Of a stretch of 64,000 bases of DNA, positions 21,401 to 30,867 are shown piece by piece. How positions within the stretch are numbered: the stretch's first letter is position 1; every line of letters begins with the position of its first letter. The notes under the pieces were generated by a model that saw nothing but the letters and a program-made list of their open reading frames with translations, was not told where the DNA came from and did not search any database. The position numbers and the translations under genes are program-made. Source of the DNA: Methylorubrum salsuginis (lineage in GTDB: Bacteria; Pseudomonadota; Alphaproteobacteria; Rhizobiales; Beijerinckiaceae); contig NZ_FOSV01000012.1 in NCBI RefSeq assembly GCF_900114375.1, positions 103,182 to 167,181 on the forward strand, given 5' to 3'.

Positions 21401-21616
21401 ATGGAAACCGAAGCTCTCGAACGACCTGCAGACCTCACCATCTGGCGCACCCTGCCGGCTTCCTCGCCGCTGGCCCAGCCCGCGCGCTACGACACCCTGC
21501 GCGAGGCCCTCGCCGCCGCGAAGGGTGCGCTCGGCGACCCGGCCCAGCAGCCCTGGATCATCACCGAGGAGGGCGAAATCCTCTCCCCGAACTGGATCCG
21601 CACCTACCTCAACTGA
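21401..21616 (+). CDS. Small conserved-looking soluble protein, unknown function
   Basis: A 71-residue protein from an ATG with AGAACAAGAG upstream. It has no membrane segment; a central motif ARYDTLREALAAAKGAL and the aromatic end PWIITEEGEILSPNWIRTYLN look like a folded domain. The last eight bases overlap the convergent DUF817 gene. The pattern of codon use matches the genome, so I regard it as real. No function is evident. Confidence 0.72.
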   Translation: METEALERPADLTIWRTLPASSPLAQPARYDTLREALAAAKGALGDPAQQPWIITEEGEILSPNWIRTYLN

Positions 21617-22550
21617 TCGATCCGCTGAAGTGCCGGGGATCGGCCTCGGATGCCGGGGGAGCGACCTCCGGCATCGGCTCCGGCCGGTTCACCAGCGTGA
21701 CCAGCACATAGGACACGATCATCAAGAGGAACCACGAGCCGAGCTTGGCCGCCGAGACCGGTGACCAGCCGGCCGCCTGGCTCGGATAGAGCCAGACGCG
21801 GGCGCCCGTGCCGATGTTCTCGGCGAGCCAGATGAACAGCGAGACCAGCCCGAAGCCGACGACGAGCGGCATCGAGCGGTGCACGTGCCAGACCTTGAAG
21901 TGCACGACCGTTCGCCCGAACAGCAGGGCGGTGGCGGCAAACAAGACCACGCGCAGGTCGGCCACGTAATGGTGGCTGAAGAAGTTGAGATAGATCGCGC
22001 CGGCCAGCGGCAGCGTCAGCACCAGCGGCGGATGCCGGGTGAAGCGGAAGTCGAACAGCCGCCAGACGCGGGCGATGTACGAGCCGACGCTCGCATACAT
22101 GAAGCCGGTGAAGAGCGGCACGCCCGCGATCCGCAAAAAACTCGGCTCCGGATAGATCCACGAGCCGGCCGATGTCTTGAACAGCTCCATCGCCGTCCCG
22201 ACGAGGTGGTAGAGCGCGATCACCTTCGCCTCCTCCCAGGTCTCCATGCCGAGCGCCAAAAGCGCGATCTGGATCGCGAGGGCTGCGAGCGTCAGGAAGT
22301 CGTAGCGGGTCAGCGCGGCGTCCGCCGGATAGAACAGGTACGTGCCGATCAGGAGCGCGCAGATCAGCCCGGCGAACAGGCAGGCCCAGCCCTGCTTCAC
22401 CCCGAACCGCAGGAACTCGTAGGCGAAGGCCGCGACCCGCTTCGCCCTCTGCGCCCGCTCGCCGAGCCGGCGCTCGGCGGCGACGAAGCCGGCGAGGAAC
22501 GGCCAGTTGCGCGCGGCACTCGGGCGCCGCATCGATTCCGACCTCTGCAT
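21609..22550 (-). CDS. DUF817 family integral membrane protein
   Basis: A 313-residue protein with about eight hydrophobic segments and the conserved DUF817 stretches YEFLRFGVKQGWACLFAGL, GMETWEEAKVIALYHLVGTAMELFKT, GSWIYPEPSFLRIAGVPLFTGFMYASVGSY and WLAENIGTGARVWLYPSQ. Conserved acidic and histidine residues inside membrane segments suggest a membrane enzyme or carrier, but the family has no established function. It is convergent with the small gene at 21401-21616 and overlaps it by eight bases. Confidence 0.88.
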   Translation of the reverse strand: MQRSESMRRPSAARNWPFLAGFVAAERRLGERAQRAKRVAAFAYEFLRFGVKQGWACLFAGLICALLIGTYLFYPADAALTRYDFLTLAALAIQIALLALGMETWEEAKVIALYHLVGTAMELFKTSAGSWIYPEPSFLRIAGVPLFTGFMYASVGSYIARVWRLFDFRFTRHPPLVLTLPLAGAIYLNFFSHHYVADLRVVLFAATALLFGRTVVHFKVWHVHRSMPLVVGFGLVSLFIWLAENIGTGARVWLYPSQAAGWSPVSAAKLGSWFLLMIVSYVLVTLVNRPEPMPEVAPPASEADPRHFSGSIS

Positions 22551-22675
22551 CGCTTCCTCCGGTGCGTGCCGTCACGCTTCGAGTCCCACCGGAATGGACG
22601 AAAGCGGCGGTTTGGCGTTGGCTGTCCCCCGCGTCGCGAGCGGGATCGTGGACTTGTGATGCCAGGGGAGGGCGC

Positions 22676-23158
22676 GTGCAGGCCATCGCGGAGCGGCACG
22701 GAACGATGCGGCGCGTGGAGCGCGAACTCGCCCGGCTCGACGGGCTGATCGCACGGGCGCGGCTGAGGCGGCGGCTGTTCCGGGGGCTTCGCGGCGGGCT
22801 CGGTGCTGGGGCGACGTTGCTGGTGTTGCTCAAGGCCAAGGTCGCGGCCTCGCTCGGGCTGAAGCTGATTCTCGCCGCTCTCGTCGGGCTCGGATTGGCG
22901 TGGCCGATCGCCGTGCTCGCCTTCGTGGTCATCGCCGGCTTCGTCGTGACGATCCTCGGCGCCCTCATGGGGGAGGGCGGGGTGAGCGGCAGCGACTTCG
23001 ACTGCTCCTGGGATTGCGGCTGCAAGCGCGAGCGGATGAAGCGGCTCAAGCACCTGATCGCGCTGCGCCGGGCTTGGCTCGCGGCGCCCACGGGGCCGGC
23101 GCCGAGCATCCGCCGCGAGTCCGGTAGGCGCTTCCTCGCAGACAAGCGGCGAGCCTGA
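22676..23158 (+). CDS. Small two-span membrane protein with a cysteine cluster, unknown
   Basis: From the GTG at 22676, chosen for the strong ribosome site AGGGGAGG, the protein has 160 residues. A basic amphipathic N-terminus (residues about 10-40) is followed by two membrane segments (AGATLLVLLKAKVAASLGLKL and WPIAVLAFVVIAGFVVTILGALM). It then shows a short cysteine motif, DFDCSWDCGCKRERM. The three clustered cysteines could bind a metal or form a disulfide. It stands alone, 90 bases before the mutase gene. Confidence 0.72.
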   Translation: MQAIAERHGTMRRVERELARLDGLIARARLRRRLFRGLRGGLGAGATLLVLLKAKVAASLGLKLILAALVGLGLAWPIAVLAFVVIAGFVVTILGALMGEGGVSGSDFDCSWDCGCKRERMKRLKHLIALRRAWLAAPTGPAPSIRRESGRRFLADKRRA

Positions 23159-23248
23159 GACCCGCCTTCTGGACAGTAGCCGCGTTTGGTGGCTTGCCTA
23201 TAATGCGCAAGAAAATTTGTCGTCCTCCGACCCCGCCGAGACCGCCGC

Positions 23249-25414
23249 ATGCCTTCCCGGATCCCCGATTTCGCCTCGCTCAGCCTTTCGGGCCAGTCGT
23301 TCCAGGCGCCGCCCCCGCCGGTGGGCGAGCCGTGGATGACGCCCGAGGGCATCCCGGTGAAGGGCTTCTACGGCCCGCAGGATCGCGAGGGGCTGGAGGG
23401 GATCGGCTCGTTCCCCGGCCTGCCGCCCTATCTGCGCGGCCCCTATCCGGCGATGTACGTCACCCAGCCCTGGACGATCCGGCAGTATGCCGGCTTCTCC
23501 ACGGCCGAGGATTCGAACGCGTTCTACCGCCGCAACCTCGCCGCCGGTCAGAAGGGCCTCTCGGTCGCCTTCGATCTGGCCACCCACCGCGGCTACGATT
23601 CGGACCATCCCCGCGTCTCGGGCGATGTCGGCATGGCGGGCGTCGCGATCGATTCGATCTACGATATGCGGACCCTGTTCTCCGGCATCCCGCTCGACGA
23701 GATGACCGTGTCGATGACGATGAACGGCGCGGTGCTGCCGGTGCTCGCCCTCTACATCGTCGCGGCCGAGGAGCAGGGCGTGCCGCCGGAAAAGCTCGCC
23801 GGCACGATCCAGAACGACATCCTGAAAGAATTCATGGTCCGCAACACCTACATCTATCCCCCCAAGGGATCGATGCGGATCATCTCGGATATTTTTGGAT
23901 ATACTTCCAAAAATATGCCTAAGTTCAACTCGATCTCGATTTCCGGCTACCACATGCAGGAGGCTGGCGCCACGCAGGATCTGGAGCTTGCCTACACGCT
24001 CGCCGACGGCGTCGAATACATCAAGGCGGGTCTGGCCGCGGGCCTGACCATCGACCAGTTCGCCCCGCGCCTGTCGTTCTTCTGGGCGATCGGAATGAAC
24101 TTCTTCATGGAGATCGCCAAGATGCGGGCCGCGCGCCTGATCTGGGCCAAGCTCGTCAAGGAGTTCGATCCGAAGAACGATAAGTCGCTGCCGCTGCGCA
24201 CTCACTCGCAGACCTCGGGCTGGTCGCTGACCGCGCAGGACGTGTTCAACAACGTCACCCGCACCTGCATCGAGGCGATGGCCGCGACCCAAGGCGGGAC
24301 GCAGTCGCTGCACACCAACGCGCTCGACGAGGCGCTGGCGCTGCCGACCGATTTTTCCGCACGCATCGCGAGAAACACGCAGCTGTTCCTCCAACAGGAG
24401 AGCGGCACCACCCGCATCATCGATCCGTGGGGCGGCTCCTACTATGTCGAGCGCCTGACGGCGGACATCGCCGCGCGGGCCTGGGAGCATATCCGCGAGG
24501 TCGAGAGCCTGGGCGGCATGGCGAAAGCCATCGAGGCCGGCATTCCGAAGCTGCGCATCGAGGAGGCGGCGGCCCGCGCCCAGGCCCGGATCGATTCCGG
24601 CCGCCAGACCATCGTCGGCATCAACAAGTACAAGCCCGACGACGAGGCGAAGATCGAGCTGCTGCGGGTGGACAACCACAACGTCCGCACGATGCAGATC
24701 GACAAGCTCAAGCGCCTGCGCGCCGAGCGCAACCAGGCCGACGTCGATGCGGCGCTCGCCGCCCTGACCAAGGCGGTCGACACGAGCGACAACCTGCTCG
24801 AACTCGCGGTCAACGCGGCGCGGGCCAAGGCCACGGTGGGCGAGATTTCGGAGGCGCTGGAGAAGGCCTGGGGCCGTCACCGCGCCGAGATCCGCTCGAT
24901 CTCGGGCGTCTACAAGCGGGAGGTGGGCGGCATGTCGCCGGTGGTGGAGAAGGTGCGCGGCCTCGTCGAGGCCTTCGAGGAGAATGACGGGCGCCGCCCG
25001 CGTATCCTCGTCGCCAAGATGGGCCAGGACGGGCACGACCGCGGCCAGAAGGTGATCGCCTCGGCCTTCGCCGATCTCGGCTTCGACGTCGATATCGGGC
25101 CGCTCTTCGCCACGCCGGCGGAAGCCGCGCGGCAGGCGGTGGAGAACGACGTGCACATCGTCGGCGTGTCCTCGCTGGCGGCGGGCCACCTCACGCTGGT
25201 GCCGGAACTGAAGACGGCGCTGAAGGAGGAGGGCCGCGACGACGTGATGATCGTGATCGGCGGCGTCATCCCGCCGGGCGATTACGACGCCCTCTACGCC
25301 GCGGGCGCCTCGGCGATCTTCCCGCCGGGCACGGTCATCGCCGAAGCCGCGGTGAAGCTGCTCGGCGAATTGAACGACCGCCTCGGCTACGGCGAGCGTC
25401 AGGCGGCGGAGTAA
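23249..25414 (+). CDS. mcmA: Methylmalonyl-CoA mutase, catalytic (large) subunit
   Basis: Adenosylcobalamin enzyme interconverting (R)-methylmalonyl-CoA and succinyl-CoA, used in propionyl-CoA assimilation and at the end of the ethylmalonyl-CoA pathway by which methylobacteria regenerate glyoxylate. The 721 residues comprise a CoA-binding barrel (about 45-560; [22 protein letters not shown]) and a C-terminal B12 domain with the base-off motif DGHDRG (about 594-599). Residues 210-226 are encoded by a local cluster of rare, AT-rich codons. The small subunit and the chaperone MeaB are not adjacent. Confidence 0.97.
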   Translation: MPSRIPDFASLSLSGQSFQAPPPPVGEPWMTPEGIPVKGFYGPQDREGLEGIGSFPGLPPYLRGPYPAMYVTQPWTIRQYAGFSTAEDSNAFYRRNLAAGQKGLSVAFDLATHRGYDSDHPRVSGDVGMAGVAIDSIYDMRTLFSGIPLDEMTVSMTMNGAVLPVLALYIVAAEEQGVPPEKLAGTIQNDILKEFMVRNTYIYPPKGSMRIISDIFGYTSKNMPKFNSISISGYHMQEAGATQDLELAYTLADGVEYIKAGLAAGLTIDQFAPRLSFFWAIGMNFFMEIAKMRAARLIWAKLVKEFDPKNDKSLPLRTHSQTSGWSLTAQDVFNNVTRTCIEAMAATQGGTQSLHTNALDEALALPTDFSARIARNTQLFLQQESGTTRIIDPWGGSYYVERLTADIAARAWEHIREVESLGGMAKAIEAGIPKLRIEEAAARAQARIDSGRQTIVGINKYKPDDEAKIELLRVDNHNVRTMQIDKLKRLRAERNQADVDAALAALTKAVDTSDNLLELAVNAARAKATVGEISEALEKAWGRHRAEIRSISGVYKREVGGMSPVVEKVRGLVEAFEENDGRRPRILVAKMGQDGHDRGQKVIASAFADLGFDVDIGPLFATPAEAARQAVENDVHIVGVSSLAAGHLTLVPELKTALKEEGRDDVMIVIGGVIPPGDYDALYAAGASAIFPPGTVIAEAAVKLLGELNDRLGYGERQAAE

Positions 25415-25421
25415 GGCGTAG

Positions 25422-25450
25422 GGCGGCCTCGCGCGAAGGGCGAGGCCGCC
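25422..25450 (+). terminator. Hairpin after mcmA
   Basis: Perfect 11-bp arms GGCGGCCTCGC / GCGAGGCCGCC with a seven-base loop begin eight bases after the mcmA stop. There is no T-run, so it is a probable transcript 3'-end structure rather than a full intrinsic terminator. Confidence 0.5.
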
Positions 25451-25765
25451 GTCGGATTCCGGGAGCGATGCGTGCTCCGTGCAATTGGCCCCGGCATCGG
25501 CCGGGGCCGGCTGCACCCGAGGCCTCCGGACGGAACGTCACGGCCTTCGCGCCTGCGAACCGATCCATCCCGCCTGGCGCTCGCCCGGTTTCGAATCCCG
25601 TGGTGCAGCGCGGCATGTTGGGCTAAGACACCCCGAATGGGTGGCCTGCCGCTTGCGTGCACTCGCTTTGCGCGAGCTTGGGCAGTCTTCGGTCACGGGC
25701 GCGATGCGCCGCCCCGGTCTGTTGCGCCGCGGGATTGGCCGCCACGATTTGAGAGGGATGGCGTG
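25451..25765. other. Intergenic region upstream of manC, no gene seen
   Basis: About 315 bases with an open frame continuous with manC, but its composition is arginine/proline-rich shadow sequence and it lacks a ribosome site. It should contain the manC promoter; I see no convincing -35/-10 pair. Confidence 0.4.
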
Positions 25766-27193
25766 ATGTCCGATGGGGGCCGGATTCTTCCAGTGATCCT
25801 GTGCGGCGGCTCGGGTACGCGGCTGTGGCCGGCGTCCCGCGAGAGCATGCCCAAGCAGTTCACGCCGCTCGTCGATCCGAATTCCTCGACCTTCCAGGCC
25901 ACCGCGCGGCGCGTGTCCGACGAGACCGTCTTCACCAAGCCCACCGTCATCGCCTCGGCGGAGTCCCGCTTCATCGTCGCCGAGCAGCTCGCCCAGGCCG
26001 GCGTCTCCGCCGACATCGTGCTGGAGCCGGATCGGCGCGATTCCGCCGCCGCCGTCGCCGTCGCCGCCCTCCACGCCGCGCGGCAGGGGCCGGAGACGGT
26101 GGTGCTGATCCTGGCCGCCGACCACGTGATCGAGGATGCCGTCGCCTTCGCCGAAGCCGCGCGCCAAGCCGCCGCCGGAGCGCGGCTCGGCCAGATCATG
26201 ACGCTCGGCATCGCCCCGCACCGCCCGGCCACCGATTACGGCTACATCCGCATGGGCGCCGCGGTGCCCGGCGCCCCCGGCGTCCACCGGGTCGAGCGTT
26301 TCGTCGAGAAGCCCGACGCGGCCGGGGCCGAGCGCCTGATCGACGAGGGCGCCCTGTGGAACTCGGGCTACTTCCTGTTCCGCGCCGACGTGATGATCGG
26401 CGAACTCGAAGCCCACGCCCCCGACATCCTCGAGGCCGCCCGCGCGGCCCTCGAGGCCGCCACCACCGATCTCGACTTCGTGCGCCTCGACCGCACCGCC
26501 TTCGCGCGGGCGCCGAAAACCTCGATCGACTACGCCGTGATGGAGCGCACCAATCGGGCCGGCGTGCTCAAGGTGTCGTTCGCGTGGTCCGATGTCGGCA
26601 CCTGGGACGCGGTGTGGCAGGTGCTGGACCGCGACCCGCAGGGCAATGCCGTGCGCGGCCGGGTCGAGTTGGTCGAAACCACGGGCAGCCTCGTCCACAG
26701 CGAGGGCGAGGGCCTGACCACCGTGGTCGGCCTCGACGACGTGGTGGTGGTGGCGACCCCCGACGCCGTGCTGGTCTCGTCCAAGGCGCGCTCGGGCAAG
26801 GTCAAGGACCTCGTCGGCGTCTTGCGCGAGAAGGCCCATCCGGAGGCCGATGCCCATCGCCGGATGTACCGCCCCTGGGGCTGGTACCAGCGCATCGATA
26901 TCGGCGAGCGCTTCCAGGTGAAGCGCATCATGGTGACGCCGGGCGGGCGGCTCTCGCTGCAGAAGCACTTCCACCGGGCCGAGCATTGGGTTGTCGTGAA
27001 GGGCACCGCCGAGGTCACGCTCAACGAGCAGATCATCCTCGTCCACGAGAACGAGGCGGTCTATCTGCCGATCGGCTCGATGCATCGCCTCACCAATCCC
27101 GGCAAGATTCCGCTGGAGCTGATCGAGGTCCAAGTCGGCTCCTATACGGGCGAGGACGACATCATCCGCGTCGAGGACGTCTACGGGCGCTGA
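25766..27193 (+). CDS. manC: Mannose-1-phosphate guanylyltransferase / mannose-6-phosphate isomerase
   Basis: Bifunctional type-II enzyme giving GDP-mannose for polysaccharide and LPS sugars. The ATG at 25766 (GAGAGGG upstream) yields 475 residues. The N-terminal nucleotidyltransferase carries LCGGSGTRLWPASRESMPKQF and FVEKPD; the C-terminal cupin isomerase carries RPWGWYQRIDIGERFQVKRI, QKHFHRAEHWVVVKGTAEV and EAVYLPIGSMHRL. It ends three bases from the convergent glpD stop. It may serve the glycosyltransferase and flippase genes found 5-8 kb further on. Confidence 0.96.
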   Translation: MSDGGRILPVILCGGSGTRLWPASRESMPKQFTPLVDPNSSTFQATARRVSDETVFTKPTVIASAESRFIVAEQLAQAGVSADIVLEPDRRDSAAAVAVAALHAARQGPETVVLILAADHVIEDAVAFAEAARQAAAGARLGQIMTLGIAPHRPATDYGYIRMGAAVPGAPGVHRVERFVEKPDAAGAERLIDEGALWNSGYFLFRADVMIGELEAHAPDILEAARAALEAATTDLDFVRLDRTAFARAPKTSIDYAVMERTNRAGVLKVSFAWSDVGTWDAVWQVLDRDPQGNAVRGRVELVETTGSLVHSEGEGLTTVVGLDDVVVVATPDAVLVSSKARSGKVKDLVGVLREKAHPEADAHRRMYRPWGWYQRIDIGERFQVKRIMVTPGGRLSLQKHFHRAEHWVVVKGTAEVTLNEQIILVHENEAVYLPIGSMHRLTNPGKIPLELIEVQVGSYTGEDDIIRVEDVYGR

Positions 27194-27196
27194 GGT

Positions 27197-28693
27197 TCAA
27201 CCCGCGCGGGTCGTCCGCCCGGCGAGATGCCGGGCGAGCCGCGCCACGCCCTGCCGGCCGGTGCGCAGCCCGAGCTTCGTGCGCCGCCACAGGATGTCGT
27301 CGGGCGCCCGCGCCCATTCCGCGCGCACGAGGTAATCGACCTCGCGGGCGGTGAGACCGCCCTCGAAGCTTTCGCCGAGATCGGACAGCGTGCGCGCGTC
27401 GCCGAGGATGTCTTCGGCGCGGGTGCCGTAGGCGCGGGCGAGTCTGAGCGACAAAACATCGGGCAGGAACGGGTAGGCCGCCCGGAAATTCTCGAGAAAC
27501 GCGTCGAAATCGCCCCCCGGAACGTCGCCGCCGGGCAGCGGCGCGCTGCCGGTCCAGGCGGGCTTCAGGCCGGGCAGGTTCAGCTTCGCCAGGGCGTGCT
27601 CGGCAAGCCGCCGGTAGGTGGTGATCTTGCCCCCGAACACCGAGAGCACCGGAGGGCCGTCGCTGTCGAGTTCCAGCACGTAGTCGCGGGTGACCGCGGA
27701 AGCGTTCTCGGCCGCATCGTCGAAGAGCGGGCGCACGCCCGAATAGCTCCACACCACGTCGTCCGGCCCGATTTCCCTGGAAAAAGAGCGGTTTACGCAG
27801 TCGCAGAGGTAGCGCGTCTCCTCAGGCGAGATCGTCACCCGGCCGGGTCCGGCCTCGTAGGGCACGTCGGTGGTGCCGATCAGGGTGAAGTCGCGCTCGT
27901 AGGGGATCGCGAAGACGATGCGCCGGTCGGGCTGCTGCAGAATGTAGGCCTGGTCGCCCTCGTAGAGCTTGCGGGTGACGATGTGGCTGCCCTTGACGAG
28001 CCGCACCTTCGGCCGCGCCTCGACCGACAGCGTGCGCAGCAGCGTCTGCCCGACCCAGGGGCCGGCGGCGTTCACGACGATCCTGGCCCGCACGGTCTCG
28101 CGCCGCCTCGTCTCGGCATCGTGCAGCGTCGCGGTCCAGGCGCCGTCCTCGCGGCGGGCCGACTCGACGTTGGTGCGGGTCCGGATCGTGGCGCCGCGCT
28201 CTGAGGCGTCGAGGGCGTTGAGGACGACGAGCCGGCTGTCCTCGACCCAGCAATCCGAATAGGCGAAGCCACGGGAGAGACGCGGCTGCAGCGGCGCCCC
28301 GACGCCGTCCGCGGTGAGCTTCAGGGATTGCGAGCCTGGCAGCGCCCGCAGCCGGGAAAGGTGATCGTAGAGGAAAAGCCCGATCCGCAGCAGCCAGGCC
28401 GGGCGCAGCCCCGAATCGTGCGGCAGCACGAAGCGCAGCGGCCAGATGATGTGGGGGGCAAGCCGCATCAGCCGTTCGCGCTCGGCCAAGGCCTCGCGCA
28501 CCAGGCGGAACTCGTAATGTTCGAGGTAGCGCAGCCCGCCGTGAATCAGCTTGGTCGAGGCCGACGAGGTGTGCTCCGCCAGATCGCCCCGCTCGCACAG
28601 CAGCACCGACAGGCCGCGTCCGGCGGCGTCGCGGGCGATGCCGGCCCCGTTGATACCGCCGCCGATGACGAGGAGGTCGTACACGCCGCTCAC
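27197..28693 (-). CDS. glpD: FAD-dependent glycerol-3-phosphate dehydrogenase
   Basis: Membrane-associated flavoenzyme oxidising glycerol-3-phosphate to dihydroxyacetone phosphate and passing electrons to quinone. The 498 residues start at a GTG. The FAD motif DLLVIGGGINGAGIARDAAGRG is at 6-27; the family signatures SSASTKLIHGGLRYLEHYEFRLV and VFGGKITTYRRLAEHAL are present. It lies four bases after a small membrane-protein gene and is the last gene of a run of same-strand genes from glcE. No glycerol kinase or uptake gene is beside it. Confidence 0.96.
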   Translation of the reverse strand: MSGVYDLLVIGGGINGAGIARDAAGRGLSVLLCERGDLAEHTSSASTKLIHGGLRYLEHYEFRLVREALAERERLMRLAPHIIWPLRFVLPHDSGLRPAWLLRIGLFLYDHLSRLRALPGSQSLKLTADGVGAPLQPRLSRGFAYSDCWVEDSRLVVLNALDASERGATIRTRTNVESARREDGAWTATLHDAETRRRETVRARIVVNAAGPWVGQTLLRTLSVEARPKVRLVKGSHIVTRKLYEGDQAYILQQPDRRIVFAIPYERDFTLIGTTDVPYEAGPGRVTISPEETRYLCDCVNRSFSREIGPDDVVWSYSGVRPLFDDAAENASAVTRDYVLELDSDGPPVLSVFGGKITTYRRLAEHALAKLNLPGLKPAWTGSAPLPGGDVPGGDFDAFLENFRAAYPFLPDVLSLRLARAYGTRAEDILGDARTLSDLGESFEGGLTAREVDYLVRAEWARAPDDILWRRTKLGLRTGRQGVARLARHLAGRTTRAG

Positions 28694-28697
28694 AACC

Positions 28698-28994
28698 TCA
28701 CAGCCGGCCCGCGAGGCTGAGCCCGAGGCCGAGCAGGACGACAGCCCCGAGAAAGCGCCGCCACGGATTCACTCCTCGCACGATCTCGTCGATCGCCCAG
28801 ACGGCGAGGGCGACGAGCGCGGTGATCCGCAGCCCCGCGAAGAGCCAGGGCGGCAGGCCGGGCGCCACGGCCTCCAGCAGCCATTCCGCCGCGGAGGCTG
28901 CCACGAACAGCCAGAGCGGCGGGTTCGGCCACTGACCGATCACCACCGCGCCGGTACGACGGTCACGGAACGCCCAGTCGAAAAAGCTCGGCAA
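28698..28994 (-). CDS. Small membrane protein, unknown function
   Basis: A 98-residue protein with an aromatic N-terminus (SFFDWAFRDRRTGAVVIGQWPNPPLW) and two or three hydrophobic stretches (LFVAASAAEWLLEAV, FAGLRITALVALAVWAIDEIV, FLGAVVLLGLGLSLAG). It ends four bases before glpD and starts eight after the preceding small gene, so all are likely on one transcript. It resembles conserved unannotated proteins of Rhizobiales rather than any characterised family. Confidence 0.75.
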   Translation of the reverse strand: MPSFFDWAFRDRRTGAVVIGQWPNPPLWLFVAASAAEWLLEAVAPGLPPWLFAGLRITALVALAVWAIDEIVRGVNPWRRFLGAVVLLGLGLSLAGRL

Positions 28995-29002
28995 TCGCTC
29001 GC

Positions 29003-29188
29003 TCAGATCGGCTGCGTCGCCTTCGCGGCGCGGATCGGCTCACAGATCTGCGGGCTGATCTTGTCGAGATGCGGGCAGGCATTGGTCTCGTACCAGCCGC
29101 GCAGCTCCGGCTGCTTGGGGGCGATGTACATCGCGGTCAGCACGAAGCCGCCCGCGATCAGGACGAGAAGGATGAGAAGGCTGCGCAC
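29003..29188 (-). CDS. Very small anchored or exported protein
   Basis: A 61-residue protein: one hydrophobic N-terminal helix (LLILLVLIAGGFVLTAMYI) that may be a signal anchor, then about 40 periplasmic residues with two cysteines (NACPHLDKISPQICEPI) able to form a disulfide. It lies in the same-strand run between glcE and glpD. I do not recognise a family. Confidence 0.68.
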   Translation of the reverse strand: MRSLLILLVLIAGGFVLTAMYIAPKQPELRGWYETNACPHLDKISPQICEPIRAAKATQPI

Positions 29189-29333
29189 GGGTCGGCTCCG
29201 TATCCGGGTGGCCGGGATGACGGGCCGCCCTCACCGCGGCAGACGCACCGCGGGTCGAAGAGGTTCCCGCGGAACGCCGGTCGCCGTCATTCCCCGTTTG
29301 GCGTTACGGTCGCGAATCGTTCGCAAGGTGTGC

Positions 29334-29561
29334 TTACGGGGCCTCCGGCGCCCGCTTCGGCCCATCCAGCAGGGTTTGCGGCCGCGCATCGCTGAGCGGA
29401 CCCTGGCTGCCGGGCAGGAGCCCCATGTTCTGCATCCAGATCATCATGAGGAGGGCGGCGAGCAGGCTCCCCAGCGACATCAGGAAGCCGAGGTTTCGCC
29501 GCCGCAGGAAGATCAGGGCCAGCACGACGGCGAGGGCGATGGCGAGGAGGATCGTCAGCAT
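29334..29561 (-). CDS. Small two-span membrane protein
   Basis: A 75-residue protein with two closely spaced hydrophobic helices (LTILLAIALAVVLALIFL and GFLMSLGSLLAALLMMIWMQ) joined by RRRNLG, giving a hairpin with a basic turn. It starts 15 bases after the glcE stop in the same direction. The function is unknown; the position suggests co-expression with glcE. Confidence 0.72.
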   Translation of the reverse strand: MLTILLAIALAVVLALIFLRRRNLGFLMSLGSLLAALLMMIWMQNMGLLPGSQGPLSDARPQTLLDGPKRAPEAP

Positions 29562-29576
29562 GAAGCCTCCGCGGGA

Positions 29577-30779
29577 TCAGACCCCCGCATACATCCGGCT
29601 CGGATTGAACAGGCCGGCGGGATCGTGCGCGGCCTTGATGCCGGCGGTCAGGCGCATCAGCGGCTCGGGCAGAGGCTCGAACACCGGAACCGCGGCCCGC
29701 ACAGTCTCGGGGGCACGCACCAGAGTGGCATGGCCGCCCGCCGCCCGCACGGCCTCACGGACCGGGACCGTGCCGGCATCGTCGCCCGCCTCGGTGGCGA
29801 GCCAGATCAGGCCGCCGCCCCAATCGTAGAACCAGCGGGCGGGGCGTGCCCGCGCCACCGCCGCCGTCACCTCCGGTCCGCGGCTTGGCACCGTGGAGAT
29901 GCGCCAGACCGCCGCCGCCCGGTGCTCTGCGAGGAAGGTCGCGTCGCGCACGGCGCGCCACAGGGCGGCGCTGTCCTCGCCTTCGACGAGCGTCGCCTCG
30001 CCGCGGCGGCGGAGCAGTCGGCGCAGCTCGCCGAGGCGATACTCCACCGACTTCGAAAACCCCTCGATCCGCATCAGCGTGCGTGCTTCCGCCCCGCCGA
30101 TCCCGGCCGGCAGGTGGGCGGCCCCAGTCAGCTCGAACGGCGAGCCGAGGGCCGCGGACAGGGCCTCGACCGCGGCCGCGTCGTCGAGGCCGGTCAGCAC
30201 CAGGGTCACGACCCGCTCCTGGACCGGCAGCACCTTGAAGGTGACCTCGGTCAGCAGGCCGAGCGTGCCCCAGGAGCCCGCCATCAGCTTCACGAGATCG
30301 AGGCCGGTGACGTTCTTCATCACCCGGCCGCCCGACTTGATCGCTTGCCCACGCCCGTTGACGAAGCGCACGCCGATCAGGCTGTCGCGGGCCGCCCCCG
30401 CATTGATCCGCCGGGGGCCGGAATTGTTGACCGCCGCCACCGCGCCGAAGGTCGGTGCCCCGCTGGAGCCCAGCAGCGGCCGGTGGTCCATCGGCTCGAA
30501 CGGAAGCATCTGGCCGCGCTCGGCCAGAAGCGCCTCGACCTCGGCCAGCGGCGTTCCGGCGCGGGCACCCACCACCATCTCGGCGGGCTCGTAGAGGGTG
30601 ATGCCGGTCAGCCCCGTGCTGGCCAGCGTCGCCTCGTCCTGCGGCGGGCGTCCGAAGGCGGCCTTGGTGTTGCCGCCGACGAGCCGAAGCCGTTCGGACC
30701 GGCCGGCGGCCTGCGCGACGATGGCCGTCGCTTCCTGCTCGCTCGCCGGCGCGTGAGTCGTCATGATCCCGGTTTCCAT
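29577..30779 (-). CDS. glcE: Glycolate oxidase FAD-binding subunit GlcE
   Basis: FAD-binding subunit of the three-part glycolate oxidase that converts glycolate to glyoxylate. The 400 residues show a PCMH-type FAD domain (LRLVGGNTKAAFG, FGAVAAVNNSGPRRINAGAARDSLIGVRFVNG, GRVMKNVTGLDLVKLMAGSWGTLGLLTEVTFKV) and a C-terminal oxidase domain ending DPAGLFNPSRMY. It could start at the ATG 15 bases downstream (30764). The usual partners glcD and glcF are absent on both sides here, which is unusual because the three are normally adjacent. Confidence 0.93.
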   Translation of the reverse strand: METGIMTTHAPASEQEATAIVAQAAGRSERLRLVGGNTKAAFGRPPQDEATLASTGLTGITLYEPAEMVVGARAGTPLAEVEALLAERGQMLPFEPMDHRPLLGSSGAPTFGAVAAVNNSGPRRINAGAARDSLIGVRFVNGRGQAIKSGGRVMKNVTGLDLVKLMAGSWGTLGLLTEVTFKVLPVQERVVTLVLTGLDDAAAVEALSAALGSPFELTGAAHLPAGIGGAEARTLMRIEGFSKSVEYRLGELRRLLRRRGEATLVEGEDSAALWRAVRDATFLAEHRAAAVWRISTVPSRGPEVTAAVARARPARWFYDWGGGLIWLATEAGDDAGTVPVREAVRAAGGHATLVRAPETVRAAVPVFEPLPEPLMRLTAGIKAAHDPAGLFNPSRMYAGV

Positions 30780-30867
30780 CCCGCCGGGCCTTATGAGGCG
30801 GCCCTCGGGGGGACAAAACCCGGATCGGGGGGCGGTTGCAAGCGTGGCACGATTGGTGCGGCCGCCG

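Noticed and set aside
25472..25765. An N-terminal extension of ManC
   Set aside because: The added 98 codons lack family resemblance and a ribosome site; the GAGAGGG-ATG at 25766 matches the family start at LPVILCGGSGTRLW.
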